DNA from: Acidobacteriaceae bacterium
GTDB taxonomy: Bacteria > Acidobacteriota > Terriglobia > Terriglobales > Acidobacteriaceae
Assembly (NCBI GenBank): GCA_003152695.1
Contig: PMAT01000053.1
Span: 93,806 to 133,148 of the forward strand
DNA: 39,343 nt
Direction of reading: 5' to 3'
This document shows, in pieces, positions 6,800 through 15,714 of the stretch. Position 1 is the stretch's first letter. Every line of letters starts with the position of its first letter. A program made the translations under genes and the position numbers. The notes beneath the pieces were generated by a model. It was not told the origin of the DNA and ran no database searches. It saw only the letters and a program-made list of their open reading frames with translations.

Positions 6800-7714
6800 C
6801 TACTCGATCTCGGTGTCGATCTGATCGACGATTTGCTGCTTCCACTCATCATCCCAAGCGCCCCGCCTGCTCATGTAGTGTTGCAGGTGCGTCAGTGGGT
6901 CCTTGAAACTGGCCGGCTCGGTTTGGCACTCGATGAGCGTCGGTCCACTCCCATTGCGAGCGCGGTGGATGGACTCTTGCGCCGCGCGCCACACCGCGAC
7001 CACGTCTTTCCCGTCCACCAGGATGCTGGGGAACCCATAATCCTTCGCCAGGAAGCTGAATTCTTCCAGCGCACTATGTTTTCTGCGTCCGGGGTCGTCC
7101 AGCCCGGCGCTCCTGGTCACATAAATGATCGGCAGCTTGTGAATGCCGGCAAACTTCAAGGCTTCGTGGCTGGCCTCGAGCGCCGCCGCATCTTCGTCCC
7201 AGAAGGCGACCACCACGTTGGTTCTTTTCTCCAGCTTATGAGATAGAGCAAGACCAGTGGCTAGATTGAATGGATCGGCGAGGAAGGCCGCGGAGGCCGA
7301 GCCCGACCATACACATCCGCAGGAAATGATCGCCACTCTACATTCCTCTGAATCGTTTGCGCTGCCCTCCTTCAACAAATGCTTCAGTGGCGTTCCCATC
7401 GCGATGCGGGCGGCGAAGTTGCGCTGGGAAGCGGCAATGGTATCTTCCGGCTTCAGGTCAATGGAGGCGCCGGTCACAATAGCCTCGTGGCCCGCGGCGA
7501 GATCGTAAACAAGCACAGTGTTGCCATCGTGTGCTCGCTCCCCCATCATGCGGCACTTCAACATCGCAGAGTACATCCTGCGCAGCATGTCGAGATTCGA
7601 CGAAGGAGGCCCGCTGCCATTGGCGGGCTGCGTCAGCGCGGAGGTCGGCGGTTCTTTCGCCGTGGCCTTGTCACGGCTGGAGCCTTTAGCTCGCTTCTTG
7701 CTCTTCGTTGCCAT
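6800..7714 (-). CDS. Degenerate 2-oxoacid dehydrogenase E1-alpha-like protein
   Basis: From ATG 7714 the product has 304 residues. A basic, low-complexity N-terminus of about 40 residues precedes an E1-alpha-like domain: LDMLRRMYSAMLKCRMMGERAHD, HEAIVTGASIDLKPEDTIAASQR, and DPFNLATGLALSHKLEKRTNVVVAF. The family's Mg-thiamine-diphosphate motif GDG-(x)n-N should follow, but here it reads WDEDAAALEASHEAL, and the later asparagine region reads YVTRSAG. The cofactor site therefore looks lost or altered. No E1-beta or E2 gene is adjacent. It may be a non-catalytic regulator, a scaffold, or an enzyme with changed chemistry. It is followed by the TonB-domain gene. Confidence 0.65.
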   Translation of the reverse strand: MATKSKKRAKGSSRDKATAKEPPTSALTQPANGSGPPSSNLDMLRRMYSAMLKCRMMGERAHDGNTVLVYDLAAGHEAIVTGASIDLKPEDTIAASQRNFAARIAMGTPLKHLLKEGSANDSEECRVAIISCGCVWSGSASAAFLADPFNLATGLALSHKLEKRTNVVVAFWDEDAAALEASHEALKFAGIHKLPIIYVTRSAGLDDPGRRKHSALEEFSFLAKDYGFPSILVDGKDVVAVWRAAQESIHRARNGSGPTLIECQTEPASFKDPLTHLQHYMSRRGAWDDEWKQQIVDQIDTEIE

Positions 7715-7951
7715 TGAATGAGTCCCAGGGGATGCGCCATTGTAGCGCACAAAGTTTTCGGCGTGGACTTGCGAGACGCCGCTATTCGGTGGGCGTCTGA
7801 ATTTACTTGCGGTGATGAGAATCGCAACGCTCGTCCTGATTTGATGAACGTACCGTTACGAGTTTTCAACATCAATGTGCATAACGCTGTGGAAAACGCC
7901 GACGGCCTACTACTTAAGTTGTCTCAATTCTGAAATCTTCACCACAATGCA

Positions 7952-7966
7952 CCGCACGAAGTGCGG
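7952..7966. terminator. Short perfect hairpin upstream of tlyA
   Basis: CCGCAC and GTGCGG pair perfectly around a GAA loop. The hairpin lies in the divergent spacer between the E1-alpha-like gene and tlyA. There is no T-run, so the function is unclear. Confidence 0.3.
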
Positions 7967-8066
7967 AATGTAACGTTAACAAAACTGCACTGCAACGTTC
8001 GGGTGGTCGATGGGTCGTCGTCACCACCGTTTCGAGCGGCGGTCGCCATCGTGCTAGTCTGGCGCG

Positions 8067-8846
8067 GTGAAATCGAGGCTCGACAAACTGCTCTTGCAAC
8101 GCGGGCTCGCGCCCTCGCGGGAGCGCGGCCAGGCGCTCATCCTTGCCGGCCGGGTGTTGGTCAACGAGCAGAAGGTTGAGAAGGCAGGGACGAACGTCGA
8201 AGAGGACGCCACCATCCGCATCCTGGGCGACGACCAGCCGTTTGTCAGCCGTGGCGGATTGAAACTGGCGCGAGCGCTGGAACACTGGCGCGTCGACGTG
8301 CGAAACAAGTGCTGCATGGATATTGGCGCCTCCACCGGGGGCTTCACCGACTGCCTGCTGCAAAATGGGGCCTCGCGGGTGATCGCGGTGGATACCGGAT
8401 ACGGGCAGCTGGATCTAAAGCTGCGCAGCGATCCCCGGGTGCATCTGCTGGAGAAGACCAACGCGCGCTATCTCACGCCGGAGCATATCTGGGCTGGCGC
8501 CGAGACGCCGGAACCTATCCGCTTCATCGCCATGGATGTTTCCTTCATCTCTGCTACACTCGTTCTCCCGGCCGTAGTGCGCTGTGCGCGCGCGAGCGCG
8601 TTGGGTAAGGCGTTTGAGTTGGTCCTGCTGGTGAAGCCGCAGTTTGAAGTTGGCCGGGGTCAAGTCGGCAAGGGTGGAATCGTGCGCGATCCCCAGGCAC
8701 AGCAGACGGTGGTGAGCCGGGTCAGTGGCGCGGTGGAAGAACTGGGCGGGACGGAGGTCGAGGTGATCGACTCCCCAATTCTCGGCGCGGAAGGAAACCG
8801 CGAGTTCCTGCTGCACGCCTGCTTTCTCCCGCTTCCGGCAAGATAG
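8067..8846 (+). CDS. tlyA: TlyA-family rRNA 2'-O-methyltransferase / hemolysin
   Basis: The 259-residue product opens with an S4 RNA-binding domain (residues about 1-62, RLDKLLLQRGLAPSRERGQ). An FtsJ-like methyltransferase domain follows, with the SAM-binding motif DIGASTGGFTDCLL after SRGGLKL, then AVDTGYGQLDLKL and the catalytic region FIAMDVSFISATLVLP. Near the end it has VKPQFEVGRGQVGKGGIVRDP, diagnostic of TlyA. The family 2'-O-methylates cytidines in 16S and/or 23S rRNA. The start is GTG 8067. The gene stops 37 bp before nadK on the same strand, a pairing seen in many bacteria. Confidence 0.9.
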   Translation: MKSRLDKLLLQRGLAPSRERGQALILAGRVLVNEQKVEKAGTNVEEDATIRILGDDQPFVSRGGLKLARALEHWRVDVRNKCCMDIGASTGGFTDCLLQNGASRVIAVDTGYGQLDLKLRSDPRVHLLEKTNARYLTPEHIWAGAETPEPIRFIAMDVSFISATLVLPAVVRCARASALGKAFELVLLVKPQFEVGRGQVGKGGIVRDPQAQQTVVSRVSGAVEELGGTEVEVIDSPILGAEGNREFLLHACFLPLPAR

Positions 8847-8883
8847 CTTGCCGCGCTACACTGACGCTGTTGACACCGAAGAT

Positions 8884-9741
8884 ATGAAGTCTGTCGCCAT
8901 CATCTCGAAGCCGTCCAAGACCGAGTTGGCCGGCATCCTGCCGGAGTTGCTGGATTGGTTTCGCAACCGCGGTTATCAACTCTACCTTGACCAGGAAACC
9001 GCGCAGTACACCGACGGCGAAGAGATTGTTCCGCGTGAGCAAATCGGCGCGAAGCATCCCAATTTTGCCCTGGTGCTGGGCGGGGATGGTACTTTGCTCT
9101 CGGCGGCGCGTGCCGTCGCGCACGAGGGCGTACCCATCCTGGCGGTTAACCTGGGTTCGCTGGGATTTCTCACCGAAGTTCCACTGAGCGAGTTGTACCT
9201 CACGCTGGAGGCCGTGGACTCGGGCCTCTGCCCTGGGGAAGAGCGCTCGGTGCTCGATTGCAGCCTGTTTCGTGGCGGAGCGTGTCTGGCTCACCACTTC
9301 GCCTTGAACGATGCGGTGGTGAACAAGAGCGCGATCTCCCGGCTGATTGACTTCGATCTGCTGATTGATGGCGAATACGTGTTCAACTACAAGGCCGATG
9401 GCGTGATCATTGCCACTCCCACCGGTTCTACCGCCTATTCCTTGGCGGCAGGCGGTCCCATCCTGATGCCATCGGTGGAATCGTTCGTGGTGACGCCGGT
9501 TTGTCCCCATTCCCTCACCCATCGTCCTTTGGTCGTAACCGACAAAGCTCAGATCGAGTTGCGAGTTGAAACCGGGGATGAAGAGGACGCATTCCTAAGC
9601 CTCGATGGACAAGTCGGCTTGCCAGTAAAACGCGGTGATCGGCTGATTTGCGCGCGCGCCGGCCACACCGTAAAGCTGCTGCGCATGCGAAAGACCTTCT
9701 TCGAGGCGCTGCGCGCCAAATTGAAGTGGGGACAACGCTAG
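8884..9741 (+). CDS. nadK: NAD kinase
   Basis: From ATG 8884 the product has 285 residues, normal for the family. It carries the signature GGDGT (residues 66-70) after FALVL, then NLGSLGFLTE, the NDAVVNKSAISRL segment and YKADGVIIATPTGSTAYSLAAGGPI. These are the nucleotide-binding and active-site motifs of ATP-NAD kinase, which makes NADP from NAD in the cytoplasm. An in-frame TTG further upstream (8848) would add twelve residues without conserved features. It follows tlyA and is probably in one operon with it. Downstream it converges with the CAP-domain gene. Confidence 0.92.
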   Translation: MKSVAIISKPSKTELAGILPELLDWFRNRGYQLYLDQETAQYTDGEEIVPREQIGAKHPNFALVLGGDGTLLSAARAVAHEGVPILAVNLGSLGFLTEVPLSELYLTLEAVDSGLCPGEERSVLDCSLFRGGACLAHHFALNDAVVNKSAISRLIDFDLLIDGEYVFNYKADGVIIATPTGSTAYSLAAGGPILMPSVESFVVTPVCPHSLTHRPLVVTDKAQIELRVETGDEEDAFLSLDGQVGLPVKRGDRLICARAGHTVKLLRMRKTFFEALRAKLKWGQR

Positions 9742-9803
9742 CTATTTTCCGGCGCAGGAGAGCGCATCCTCAAAAAAATACCTCTGGTGTAACAAGTCAT
9801 CCC

Positions 9804-11768
9804 TCAATTTGGCAGGCGGGCAAAATCCTCGGTCACATATACCTGGCCGCCGCTTCTGATGACACTCACGCCGACCGCGTTGTAATTAGAATTCAGGATG
9901 TTGTCGTGATGATCAGGATCATCCATGAGCCCTTCATGAGCCGAGGGCACATCCTTGCCGACGGCAGTGTTCTCCCCTCCTTGGTCGACAGCCAGGTTCT
10001 CATTGGCGAAGCGAATGTCGACAGAGGGTTCTCCCTCGAACTGATGGGAGACAGTCTTATGTGCGACCATTAGCTTAGTATGTTTGCGGGCCGCCCGCGT
10101 CAGACGCGGATCCACGGGCAGCGGCTGAAGGCCCTTTATGGTACGTGCCTGATTGATCAGCTCCACCAGTTGTTTCTCGCCGGCCAGATCAAACGGTCCC
10201 GGGGGTTCCTCAAGGGAGGCATAAGTTGGTCTCGCCCGAGAAGCACGAGGAGCTGGAGGTGGCCCCTCGCTCGGAATCCAACCATCCTGAAGCTGCTGCA
10301 GAACGGTGGGATCGTTATTGAGCGGCAAGTCGGCGCCGGTTTGCGTGTCTTGCATTCCAATGCCGAAGTCCTCGACGTCGTAGTGGGTCCCAAAAACGAC
10401 ACCCTGGCCTTGGGAAAGCAAAGTCGCTCGTGCGATGGATGGACTGGCAAACGTCGGATTGCGACCGCTCTCGTTGTCTCGTTGAATAAGGCGGTTCGCC
10501 AACATCAGCAATTTTTCCTGCTCGTCAGGTGGCCGCCCGATCCGCTCTTGAAAGGCCGCAACATCATTTGAAAAATTGCGCCTCTGCCGGATGATCGAGT
10601 TGGCTCCATGGGCTTCGGCCACGTCGTAGCAAAACGCCAGCGCCTGTTCTGACCGCAGTCCAAGTGCATTGGCCGCGCCTTGCGCCGAGGCCATCCGCGA
10701 CATCATCTGGTCGACCTGCACCCGCTGAAACGATTGCTCGTAGCCCAGCTTACGGAACCGGTCTCTCCAGGTTGGTTGCAGGTGTCCGGAGTCGTCAAGT
10801 ATGCGCTTCAGAACGGCTTGGGAAGACGCTTCACAGGGGCCGCTGATGGTCTTGCTCAGCCACTGCGTGTCTGCGCCGAAAATCTCGGCAAAACGTTTCT
10901 GGTCGCGCTTTTGAAATTTCAGCAGGAGCGGCTGCAGGCTGCATTCGCTCAGACTCCAACTCCCGGCGCCGAAATACAGGTCTTTGGCGGTCGCATGAAT
11001 GGCTGGAAATGGATCGGTCCCTCCGGCTTCGAGGGTGGCAGTAAGCAGGATCAATTTCCATACGAGAGGGTCGCCTCCCCAGCTCACCATGGCTGCCTTG
11101 ATTGCCGCCACGGACAACCCAAACTTCTGCGCGGCCGCGGCTAAAGCGGCCTTTTGCAATTCCTCATTGGTCGGTGACGCAGCGGGTGACTGCGCTGGCG
11201 GACTCACGATGTTCCATGCAACGGTCAGCAGCCGCGCACTTCCGTAATCGAGAAGGGGAGGGTAATTCGAGCGATTTCGGGACGTGTGCCGAGGCTGGGA
11301 CGCGGGCTTCTTTTTCTGAGCTGCGACACCTTGATTGACGCTGGCGTGTATGGCCAGCATTCCGGAACCACTTTCCAGTATGGCCTTGTCAGCGTGTTTC
11401 GCCAGCACGACCGGATCGTAGTTGTCTTGTTCATTATCAAAGGGCGGGACCCGGATGCGCCCGTCATAAGGAGAGATGAACGCCAGGTCCAGGCCATCTG
11501 GCATGCCCATCAACTGCAGCGTGACCCAGGCGGCCGGCTTGGTGTTGGGCGCGAGCTTAAGCCTGGCCTTGCCGTTCTGGTCGGTGAACTGTGGAGCCCC
11601 GCCGTCTCCTGCCGCCCCGATTCGGACATTGGCAAAAGGATGTTGCTCGGTGTCCATCACAACCAGCACCAGGACACCCTCTTCGGCCAGCATGGCGCAG
11701 GTCACGAGCAAGAAAACGATAAGCAGCAAGACAGCCCGCCAGCGACAGGCGAATCCGTCGACGTGCAT
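9804..11768 (-). CDS. Large exported protein with a C-terminal CAP (SCP/PR1) domain
   Basis: The 654-residue product starts with a signal/anchor (WRAVLLLIVFLLVTCAMLAEE). A short Ig- or carboxypeptidase-regulatory-like module follows (VLVLVVMDTEQHPFANVRIGAAG). A long central region without recognised motifs comes next, including MVSWGGDPLVWKLILLTATLEAGG, which recalls lysozyme/phage-like repeats only weakly. The last 120 residues form a CAP domain: LVELINQARTIKGLQPLP, ARKHTKLMVAHKTVSHQFEG, and HHDNILNSNYNAVGVSVIR. Bacterial CAP proteins are secreted and mostly of unknown role. It lies 42 bp downstream of the membrane protein gene at 11811-12566, and the two share N-terminal module style, so they are likely an operon. 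Confidence 0.75.
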   Translation of the reverse strand: MHVDGFACRWRAVLLLIVFLLVTCAMLAEEGVLVLVVMDTEQHPFANVRIGAAGDGGAPQFTDQNGKARLKLAPNTKPAAWVTLQLMGMPDGLDLAFISPYDGRIRVPPFDNEQDNYDPVVLAKHADKAILESGSGMLAIHASVNQGVAAQKKKPASQPRHTSRNRSNYPPLLDYGSARLLTVAWNIVSPPAQSPAASPTNEELQKAALAAAAQKFGLSVAAIKAAMVSWGGDPLVWKLILLTATLEAGGTDPFPAIHATAKDLYFGAGSWSLSECSLQPLLLKFQKRDQKRFAEIFGADTQWLSKTISGPCEASSQAVLKRILDDSGHLQPTWRDRFRKLGYEQSFQRVQVDQMMSRMASAQGAANALGLRSEQALAFCYDVAEAHGANSIIRQRRNFSNDVAAFQERIGRPPDEQEKLLMLANRLIQRDNESGRNPTFASPSIARATLLSQGQGVVFGTHYDVEDFGIGMQDTQTGADLPLNNDPTVLQQLQDGWIPSEGPPPAPRASRARPTYASLEEPPGPFDLAGEKQLVELINQARTIKGLQPLPVDPRLTRAARKHTKLMVAHKTVSHQFEGEPSVDIRFANENLAVDQGGENTAVGKDVPSAHEGLMDDPDHHDNILNSNYNAVGVSVIRSGGQVYVTEDFARLPN

Positions 11769-11810
11769 TGGGGCTTCTTTCTTTTTCGCCCTAATTCTTT
11801 CCAGACGAAG

Positions 11811-12566
11811 TTAGTCGCGTTGCAACAAAATGGTGCACGGCGTGTCTCCCGCCGGACACCACGAATTGGCCGCGTGGTATCCAGTTTTCTCGGCATGCAA
11901 CTGCACTTGCTGTCCGTCAGTCGCATGCGCCGGCAGCGAAAAATTACCAGACGCTTTGGTGACCTGGGCCTCGGAATCGTAGCCGATCACGCTCACCGAA
12001 GCGCCCGCAATAGCGGTCTGCTTGTCATCTTCAATGATGCCGATGACCTTGGCCGCGCGGTCGTTCTGCAGCGGTACCGTCACGCTGGGATTGTGGTCGT
12101 CGCCCAACTGGAGCGGCACCTGGCCCTTCAGAAATGCCGCATCCTTTGAGGCATAGAAGGTCACCTTGCCGTCGAGAGGCTTGCTGTCCTTGGGGACGAC
12201 GAACAGCCAGCCGCCCTCGACCTTCATGGGCTCGCCGCCAATCGAGGACCAGACTTTGGCGTCTCCCACTGGCGTCTGATGGCTGTCCACCACGATTACC
12301 CTGACGCGGTACGACTCGCTGCCCACGTTCGACGTGGCCCGCGAGATGGACACCCCGTAGCCGATGACGCCACCCAGCATGGCAAGGTACATGACAGCTT
12401 TGATCTTGGCATCGGCGTCCTTGAAGAAGAAATATCCAAGAACACCAAGGAACAGAATCATCAGTGCGAGGATGCCAAGAGGGCTCTTTGACGCAGCTTG
12501 GATTATGCCGGTCCAATCCTTGGGCATCACATCGGATCCTTGCAGCAGTAGCATGGCGATCGCCAC
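11811..12566 (-). CDS. Membrane protein with carboxypeptidase-regulatory-like domains
   Basis: The 251-residue product has two transmembrane segments near the N-terminus (LGILALMILFLGVLGYFFF and AVMYLAMLGGVIGYGVSI). An extracytoplasmic part of two beta-rich modules follows, YRVRVIVVDSHQTPVGDAKVW and KVIGIIEDDKQTAIAGASVSV. Both resemble carboxypeptidase-regulatory-like domains, which are common in Acidobacteria surface proteins. The start is GTG 12566, preceded by a strong GAGGAGGAA ribosome site. The CAP-domain gene follows in the same direction with a 42-bp gap. Specific function is unknown. Confidence 0.7.
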   Translation of the reverse strand: MAIAMLLLQGSDVMPKDWTGIIQAASKSPLGILALMILFLGVLGYFFFKDADAKIKAVMYLAMLGGVIGYGVSISRATSNVGSESYRVRVIVVDSHQTPVGDAKVWSSIGGEPMKVEGGWLFVVPKDSKPLDGKVTFYASKDAAFLKGQVPLQLGDDHNPSVTVPLQNDRAAKVIGIIEDDKQTAIAGASVSVIGYDSEAQVTKASGNFSLPAHATDGQQVQLHAEKTGYHAANSWCPAGDTPCTILLQRD

Positions 12567-12733
12567 GGCTTCCTCCTCGGCGTCCTAAAGTGGAATTGCT
12601 GGATTTCCTGGGGTCTGAGAAACTTATCTCGATTTGCTCTAGCTGTCAATCCAGTTACACTAATGCGTAACCCCGATTTCCGTTCCTGTCGCCGCCAACA
12701 TACAATACGACATCGATTCTCTGGGACCTGTTT

Positions 12734-14146
12734 ATGACTGATCTTGCTATGATTCTGGCCGTTATCGCCGGTGCATTGTTGGGTGGCGCGTTCGCGGCGC
12801 TGCTGGCGCGCTCCAAGGTTGCCGCTCTGGCCGAACGGCGAAACGGTCTTGAGCAAGAACTTTCAGGCGCCAGACACAGCGTCGAGCAACAGGCAGCCGA
12901 GATCAAGTTACTTTCCGAAGCCAGAGCGGCTTTGAATGCTACGTTAGAGAGCGAACGCCGCAATGCTGAAGAAAAGCTTCGCCTTCTTGCTGAAGCCGGC
13001 GAGGAGTTGAAGACGCAATTCAAGGTGCTGGCGGCAGCGGCGCTGGAAAGCAACAACTCGAATTTCCTTCAACTCGCGAAGACGACGTTGCAAAATTACC
13101 AGACTCATGCCGCCGGCGAATTGGCCCAGAAGGAGCAGGCGGTCAGGAACCTGGTTGATCCTATTGCGCAATCGCTGGCGGAAATGAGTCAGCAGATACA
13201 TGGTTTGGAGCAGGCGCGCAGCCACGCGTACGGCACTCTCACCACGCAAGTAGCGTCGCTGCTCGACGCCCAGAAAGCTCTGCAAGCCGAGACCGGCAAT
13301 CTGGTGAAAGCGCTGCGCGAGCCCCAGGCGCGTGGACGTTGGGGTGAGTTGCAACTGCACCGCGTTCTTGAGCTGGCCGGAATGCTGGAGCATTGCGACT
13401 TCAAAGAGCAGGAGTCCATTAGCAATGACGAGCGGCGATTCCGTCCTGATGTAATTGTTAACTTGCCGGGCGACAAGCAAATCGTAGTCGATTCCAAGGC
13501 CCCGTTGGCGGCTTACCTGGCGGCGCTCGAAGCGCCCGACGAAGCCACGCGCACCGCTCGCCTTGCCGACCATGCGCGCCAGATCAGGCAGCATATCGAT
13601 GCGCTGGGTGGCAAATCCTACTGGGCGCAACTGCCCTGTACGCCGGAGTTCGTCGTCCTGTTTCTGCCGGGCGAGGTATTCTTCCGGGCGGCCATGGATT
13701 CGGATGCGGAGCTGCTTGAATACGGGGTCAGCCAAAGGGTTATCGTCGCGTCGCCGACAACACTGATTGCATTGTTAAAAGCTGTCGCCTACGGATGGAA
13801 CCAGAAGAATCTGGCCGAGAGCGCGCGCAAAATCAGCGAGGCGGGAAAGGACCTCTACAAGCGGCTTTGCACCATGACGGGACACATGCACGAGATGGGC
13901 AGGAAGCTGGGTGGCGCGGTGAAATCCTACGACGAGATGGTGCGTTCCATGGAGCGCCGCGTGTTTCCGGTTGCCCGAAAATTTCCTGAACTCGATCATT
14001 CGCTGCCGGCGCAATTGCTGCCGGAGATCGAGCAGTTGGACAAAATTCCCTTTGAGCTGCAAGCGCCGGATTGGCACGATGGCGAGGAAGAAGAGTCCGG
14101 GCTGCCGGTTACGAGCGACGAGGCCGCGAACAGCGCCAAGGTGTGA
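12734..14146 (+). CDS. rmuC: DNA recombination protein RmuC
   Basis: The 470-residue product has an N-terminal transmembrane helix (AMILAVIAGALLGGAFAALLA). A long coiled coil follows (residues about 30-160, with many Glu/Ala/Arg heptads). Then comes the RmuC nuclease-like domain, with the hallmark RGRWGELQLHRVLELAGM, the DVIVNLPGDKQIVVDSKAPL stretch, and VLFLPGEVFFRAAM. RmuC limits inversions at short inverted repeats. The family fold is related to restriction endonucleases, and DSK fits the active-site region. Length and order match the family. The gene is convergent with the acyltransferase gene. Confidence 0.92.
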   Translation: MTDLAMILAVIAGALLGGAFAALLARSKVAALAERRNGLEQELSGARHSVEQQAAEIKLLSEARAALNATLESERRNAEEKLRLLAEAGEELKTQFKVLAAAALESNNSNFLQLAKTTLQNYQTHAAGELAQKEQAVRNLVDPIAQSLAEMSQQIHGLEQARSHAYGTLTTQVASLLDAQKALQAETGNLVKALREPQARGRWGELQLHRVLELAGMLEHCDFKEQESISNDERRFRPDVIVNLPGDKQIVVDSKAPLAAYLAALEAPDEATRTARLADHARQIRQHIDALGGKSYWAQLPCTPEFVVLFLPGEVFFRAAMDSDAELLEYGVSQRVIVASPTTLIALLKAVAYGWNQKNLAESARKISEAGKDLYKRLCTMTGHMHEMGRKLGGAVKSYDEMVRSMERRVFPVARKFPELDHSLPAQLLPEIEQLDKIPFELQAPDWHDGEEEESGLPVTSDEAANSAKV

Positions 14147-14165
14147 GCCCTCAGCATTCCCTAAA

Positions 14166-15017
14166 TCATTCTGAATGCGGCGGAGCCGCTGCGGAATCGA
14201 CCAAGCCGGTTTTCCCGCTGGAGCGAAGCTGTTGGTGCAAGCGAAGTACCGCGCGATGCAGAGTCTGGCTGAGCTGCTGGCGATCGCCGGTTGCAGGCAT
14301 GGGCTCGCCGAACGCGATGGTTGCACGAATGGTCTTCTTTGCCAGCAGATTGAGAGCGTGGCCAAGCAGCGCCATGTCGCCCCACCAGCAGACTTCCCGT
14401 TCGACCACGCCATTATCCAGTTCGTAGCGGATGGAACAGGGCGTTACCAGCGCTCCTGCATCAATCGCGGGCTGCAACATGGTGGAGTGAAAGCGCAGGA
14501 CGCTTTGTCCATCGGTTGTGGTGCCCTCGGGAAAAAGCACAACCGGAACTCCAATCTTCAGGGCCTCAGCGACACTGGCGTTGGCGCGCGCAGCATCTTC
14601 CTGGTCATGGCGTCGCACGAACACGCTGCCCGCCCAGCGGGCATAGCGGCCGAAGATGGGCCACTGCTCGACCTCCGCTTTGGACACGAAGACGCAGGGC
14701 ACCGCGGCGCTCATGACGAGGATATCGAGGTAGCTGAGATGGTTGCTGACGATCAGTCCGTGGGACGGCAAGGCTCCGGCGCTCGATAGATGGACGTGGA
14801 TAGCCGACAGCCCGCGCGCGCAGCTTTGGTGCAGCCACTCGGCGCATTCGGCGCGCGAAGCATCGCACCCTAGTTTGCGATGTTCCCAGAGCCCGTACAG
14901 GGCTGCCGCCGCGATGGCCAGCCCTCGAAGGGATCTTCGCAACTGTCTCGCAAGCAGTTCGCCCATTTCACCACAGGGCGCGTGTTGGCCCTTCTCGAAG
15001 TCTACCCGCAATGGCAA
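14166..15017 (-). CDS. PlsC-type 1-acylglycerol-3-phosphate acyltransferase
   Basis: The 283-residue product carries the NHxxxxD motif in SNHLSYLD (His93, Asp98) and the FPEGTTTDG motif (residues 162-170). These are the active-site and phosphate-binding blocks of the LPLAT/PlsC superfamily. A hydrophobic segment near residues 30-44 (LRGLAIAAAALYGLW) would anchor it in the membrane. The family transfers acyl chains to lysophosphatidate or other lyso-lipids. The exact acceptor cannot be read from sequence. The first ATG (15017) is used; a second one at codon 18 is possible. Its 5' end faces the tRNA-Glu promoter. Confidence 0.8.
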   Translation of the reverse strand: MPLRVDFEKGQHAPCGEMGELLARQLRRSLRGLAIAAAALYGLWEHRKLGCDASRAECAEWLHQSCARGLSAIHVHLSSAGALPSHGLIVSNHLSYLDILVMSAAVPCVFVSKAEVEQWPIFGRYARWAGSVFVRRHDQEDAARANASVAEALKIGVPVVLFPEGTTTDGQSVLRFHSTMLQPAIDAGALVTPCSIRYELDNGVVEREVCWWGDMALLGHALNLLAKKTIRATIAFGEPMPATGDRQQLSQTLHRAVLRLHQQLRSSGKTGLVDSAAAPPHSE

Positions 15018-15045
15018 TTGGCAGCGAAATGCTGCGGGACTCGTT

Positions 15046-15075
15046 TTGACACTGCTTCTAAGCGGCTGCTAGTAT
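15046..15075 (+). promoter_or_regulatory. Promoter of tRNA-Glu
   Basis: A perfect TTGACA (15046-15051) and TAGTAT (15070-15075) are separated by 18 bp. Transcription would start about 30 bases before the tRNA, which fits a tRNA leader. Confidence 0.6.
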
Positions 15076-15111
15076 CAACCTGTTCAGGTGCAAAGTTCCC
15101 TCCAAGCAACC

Positions 15112-15189
15112 GTCCCCGTCGTCTAGCCCGGCCTAGGACATCGCCCTTTCACGGCGGTAACACGGGTTCAAATCCCGTCGGGGACGCCA
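15112..15189 (+). tRNA. tRNA-Glu (anticodon TTC), CCA encoded
   Basis: A canonical cloverleaf: acceptor GTCCCCG/CGGGGAC, D-arm GTCTAGCCCGGCCTAGGAC, anticodon stem around CTTTCAC (anticodon TTC), T-arm CGGGTTCAAATCCCG, discriminator G, encoded CCA at 15187-15189. The 3' half from 15144 is supplied by the integrated element and is repeated exactly at 28990-29036. Integration therefore preserved the gene. Confidence 0.96.
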
Positions 15190-15190
15190 A
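15144..15190 (+). repeat. attL, 47-bp direct repeat
   Basis: Starts at CCCTTTCACGG in the anticodon loop and ends at CGCCAA just past the CCA. It is identical to 28990-29036. The bases on either side differ between the copies (G versus C before; C versus A after), which fixes the limits. Confidence 0.95.
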
Positions 15191-15714
15191 CAAAATCAGT
15201 AACTTACAGGCAAACCCCCGAGGGAGCTAGCCTGTGGTACGTCATGCGTACGTCATAGCGACGATCCAGACTTTAGGGGAGCTTGGAGGCGTAACAGCCC
15301 TTGGGGAACGGCATGGTGTTGGCACGTGGTGGCGTTCCACTGCGAGTTCCACAGCATAGCAACCCATTCTCCACGCTGCAGGCGCGTTTGAGTGACCGAG
15401 GTATGGTGGGTGCAGAATCACTGCGCGCGGGATCACAGGTCTACTTAGTGTGCGATCCAAGCGAGAGAATCCTAGGCACTCCTATGGCGGAGAACTGTCA
15501 GCAGTTCGACCAATACACAGAGGAAATCGCACCGTCGCTCAATGCGACGTTTAATCAGTGGTTGTGAACGGGGTCAGCCGCACGGAAGCGCACGTATTTC
15601 GAGCGTAAAATAGACAAAGGCCGCGCCCGGCGGCATCGGACGACGCGCTCGTCTCGTTGCAATGTCCGCATGCGCTAGTTTTCAATCGGCACGACGATGA
15701 TGTGAGGTGTTCAC
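15191..15714. other. Left-end spacer of the element with integrase arm sites
   Basis: No supported gene. It contains the two GTACGTCAT sites (15237-15256). An open frame of about 88 codons around 15301-15567 has no ribosome site and no recognisable features. The stretch just before 15715 carries a GAGGTG ribosome site for the next gene. Confidence 0.5.
15237..15256 (+). promoter_or_regulatory. Left arm-type integrase sites (paired GTACGTCAT)
   Basis: Two identical 9-mers, GTACGTCAT at 15237-15245 and 15248-15256, are 11 bp apart start to start and 47 bp inside attL. A matching pair with the same pitch and orientation lies inside attR. This arrangement is what arm-binding domains of tyrosine integrases recognise. 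Confidence 0.65.

Noticed and set aside
15301-15567. An 88-codon frame near the left end of the element
   Set aside because: No ribosome site, TTG start only, no recognisable features.
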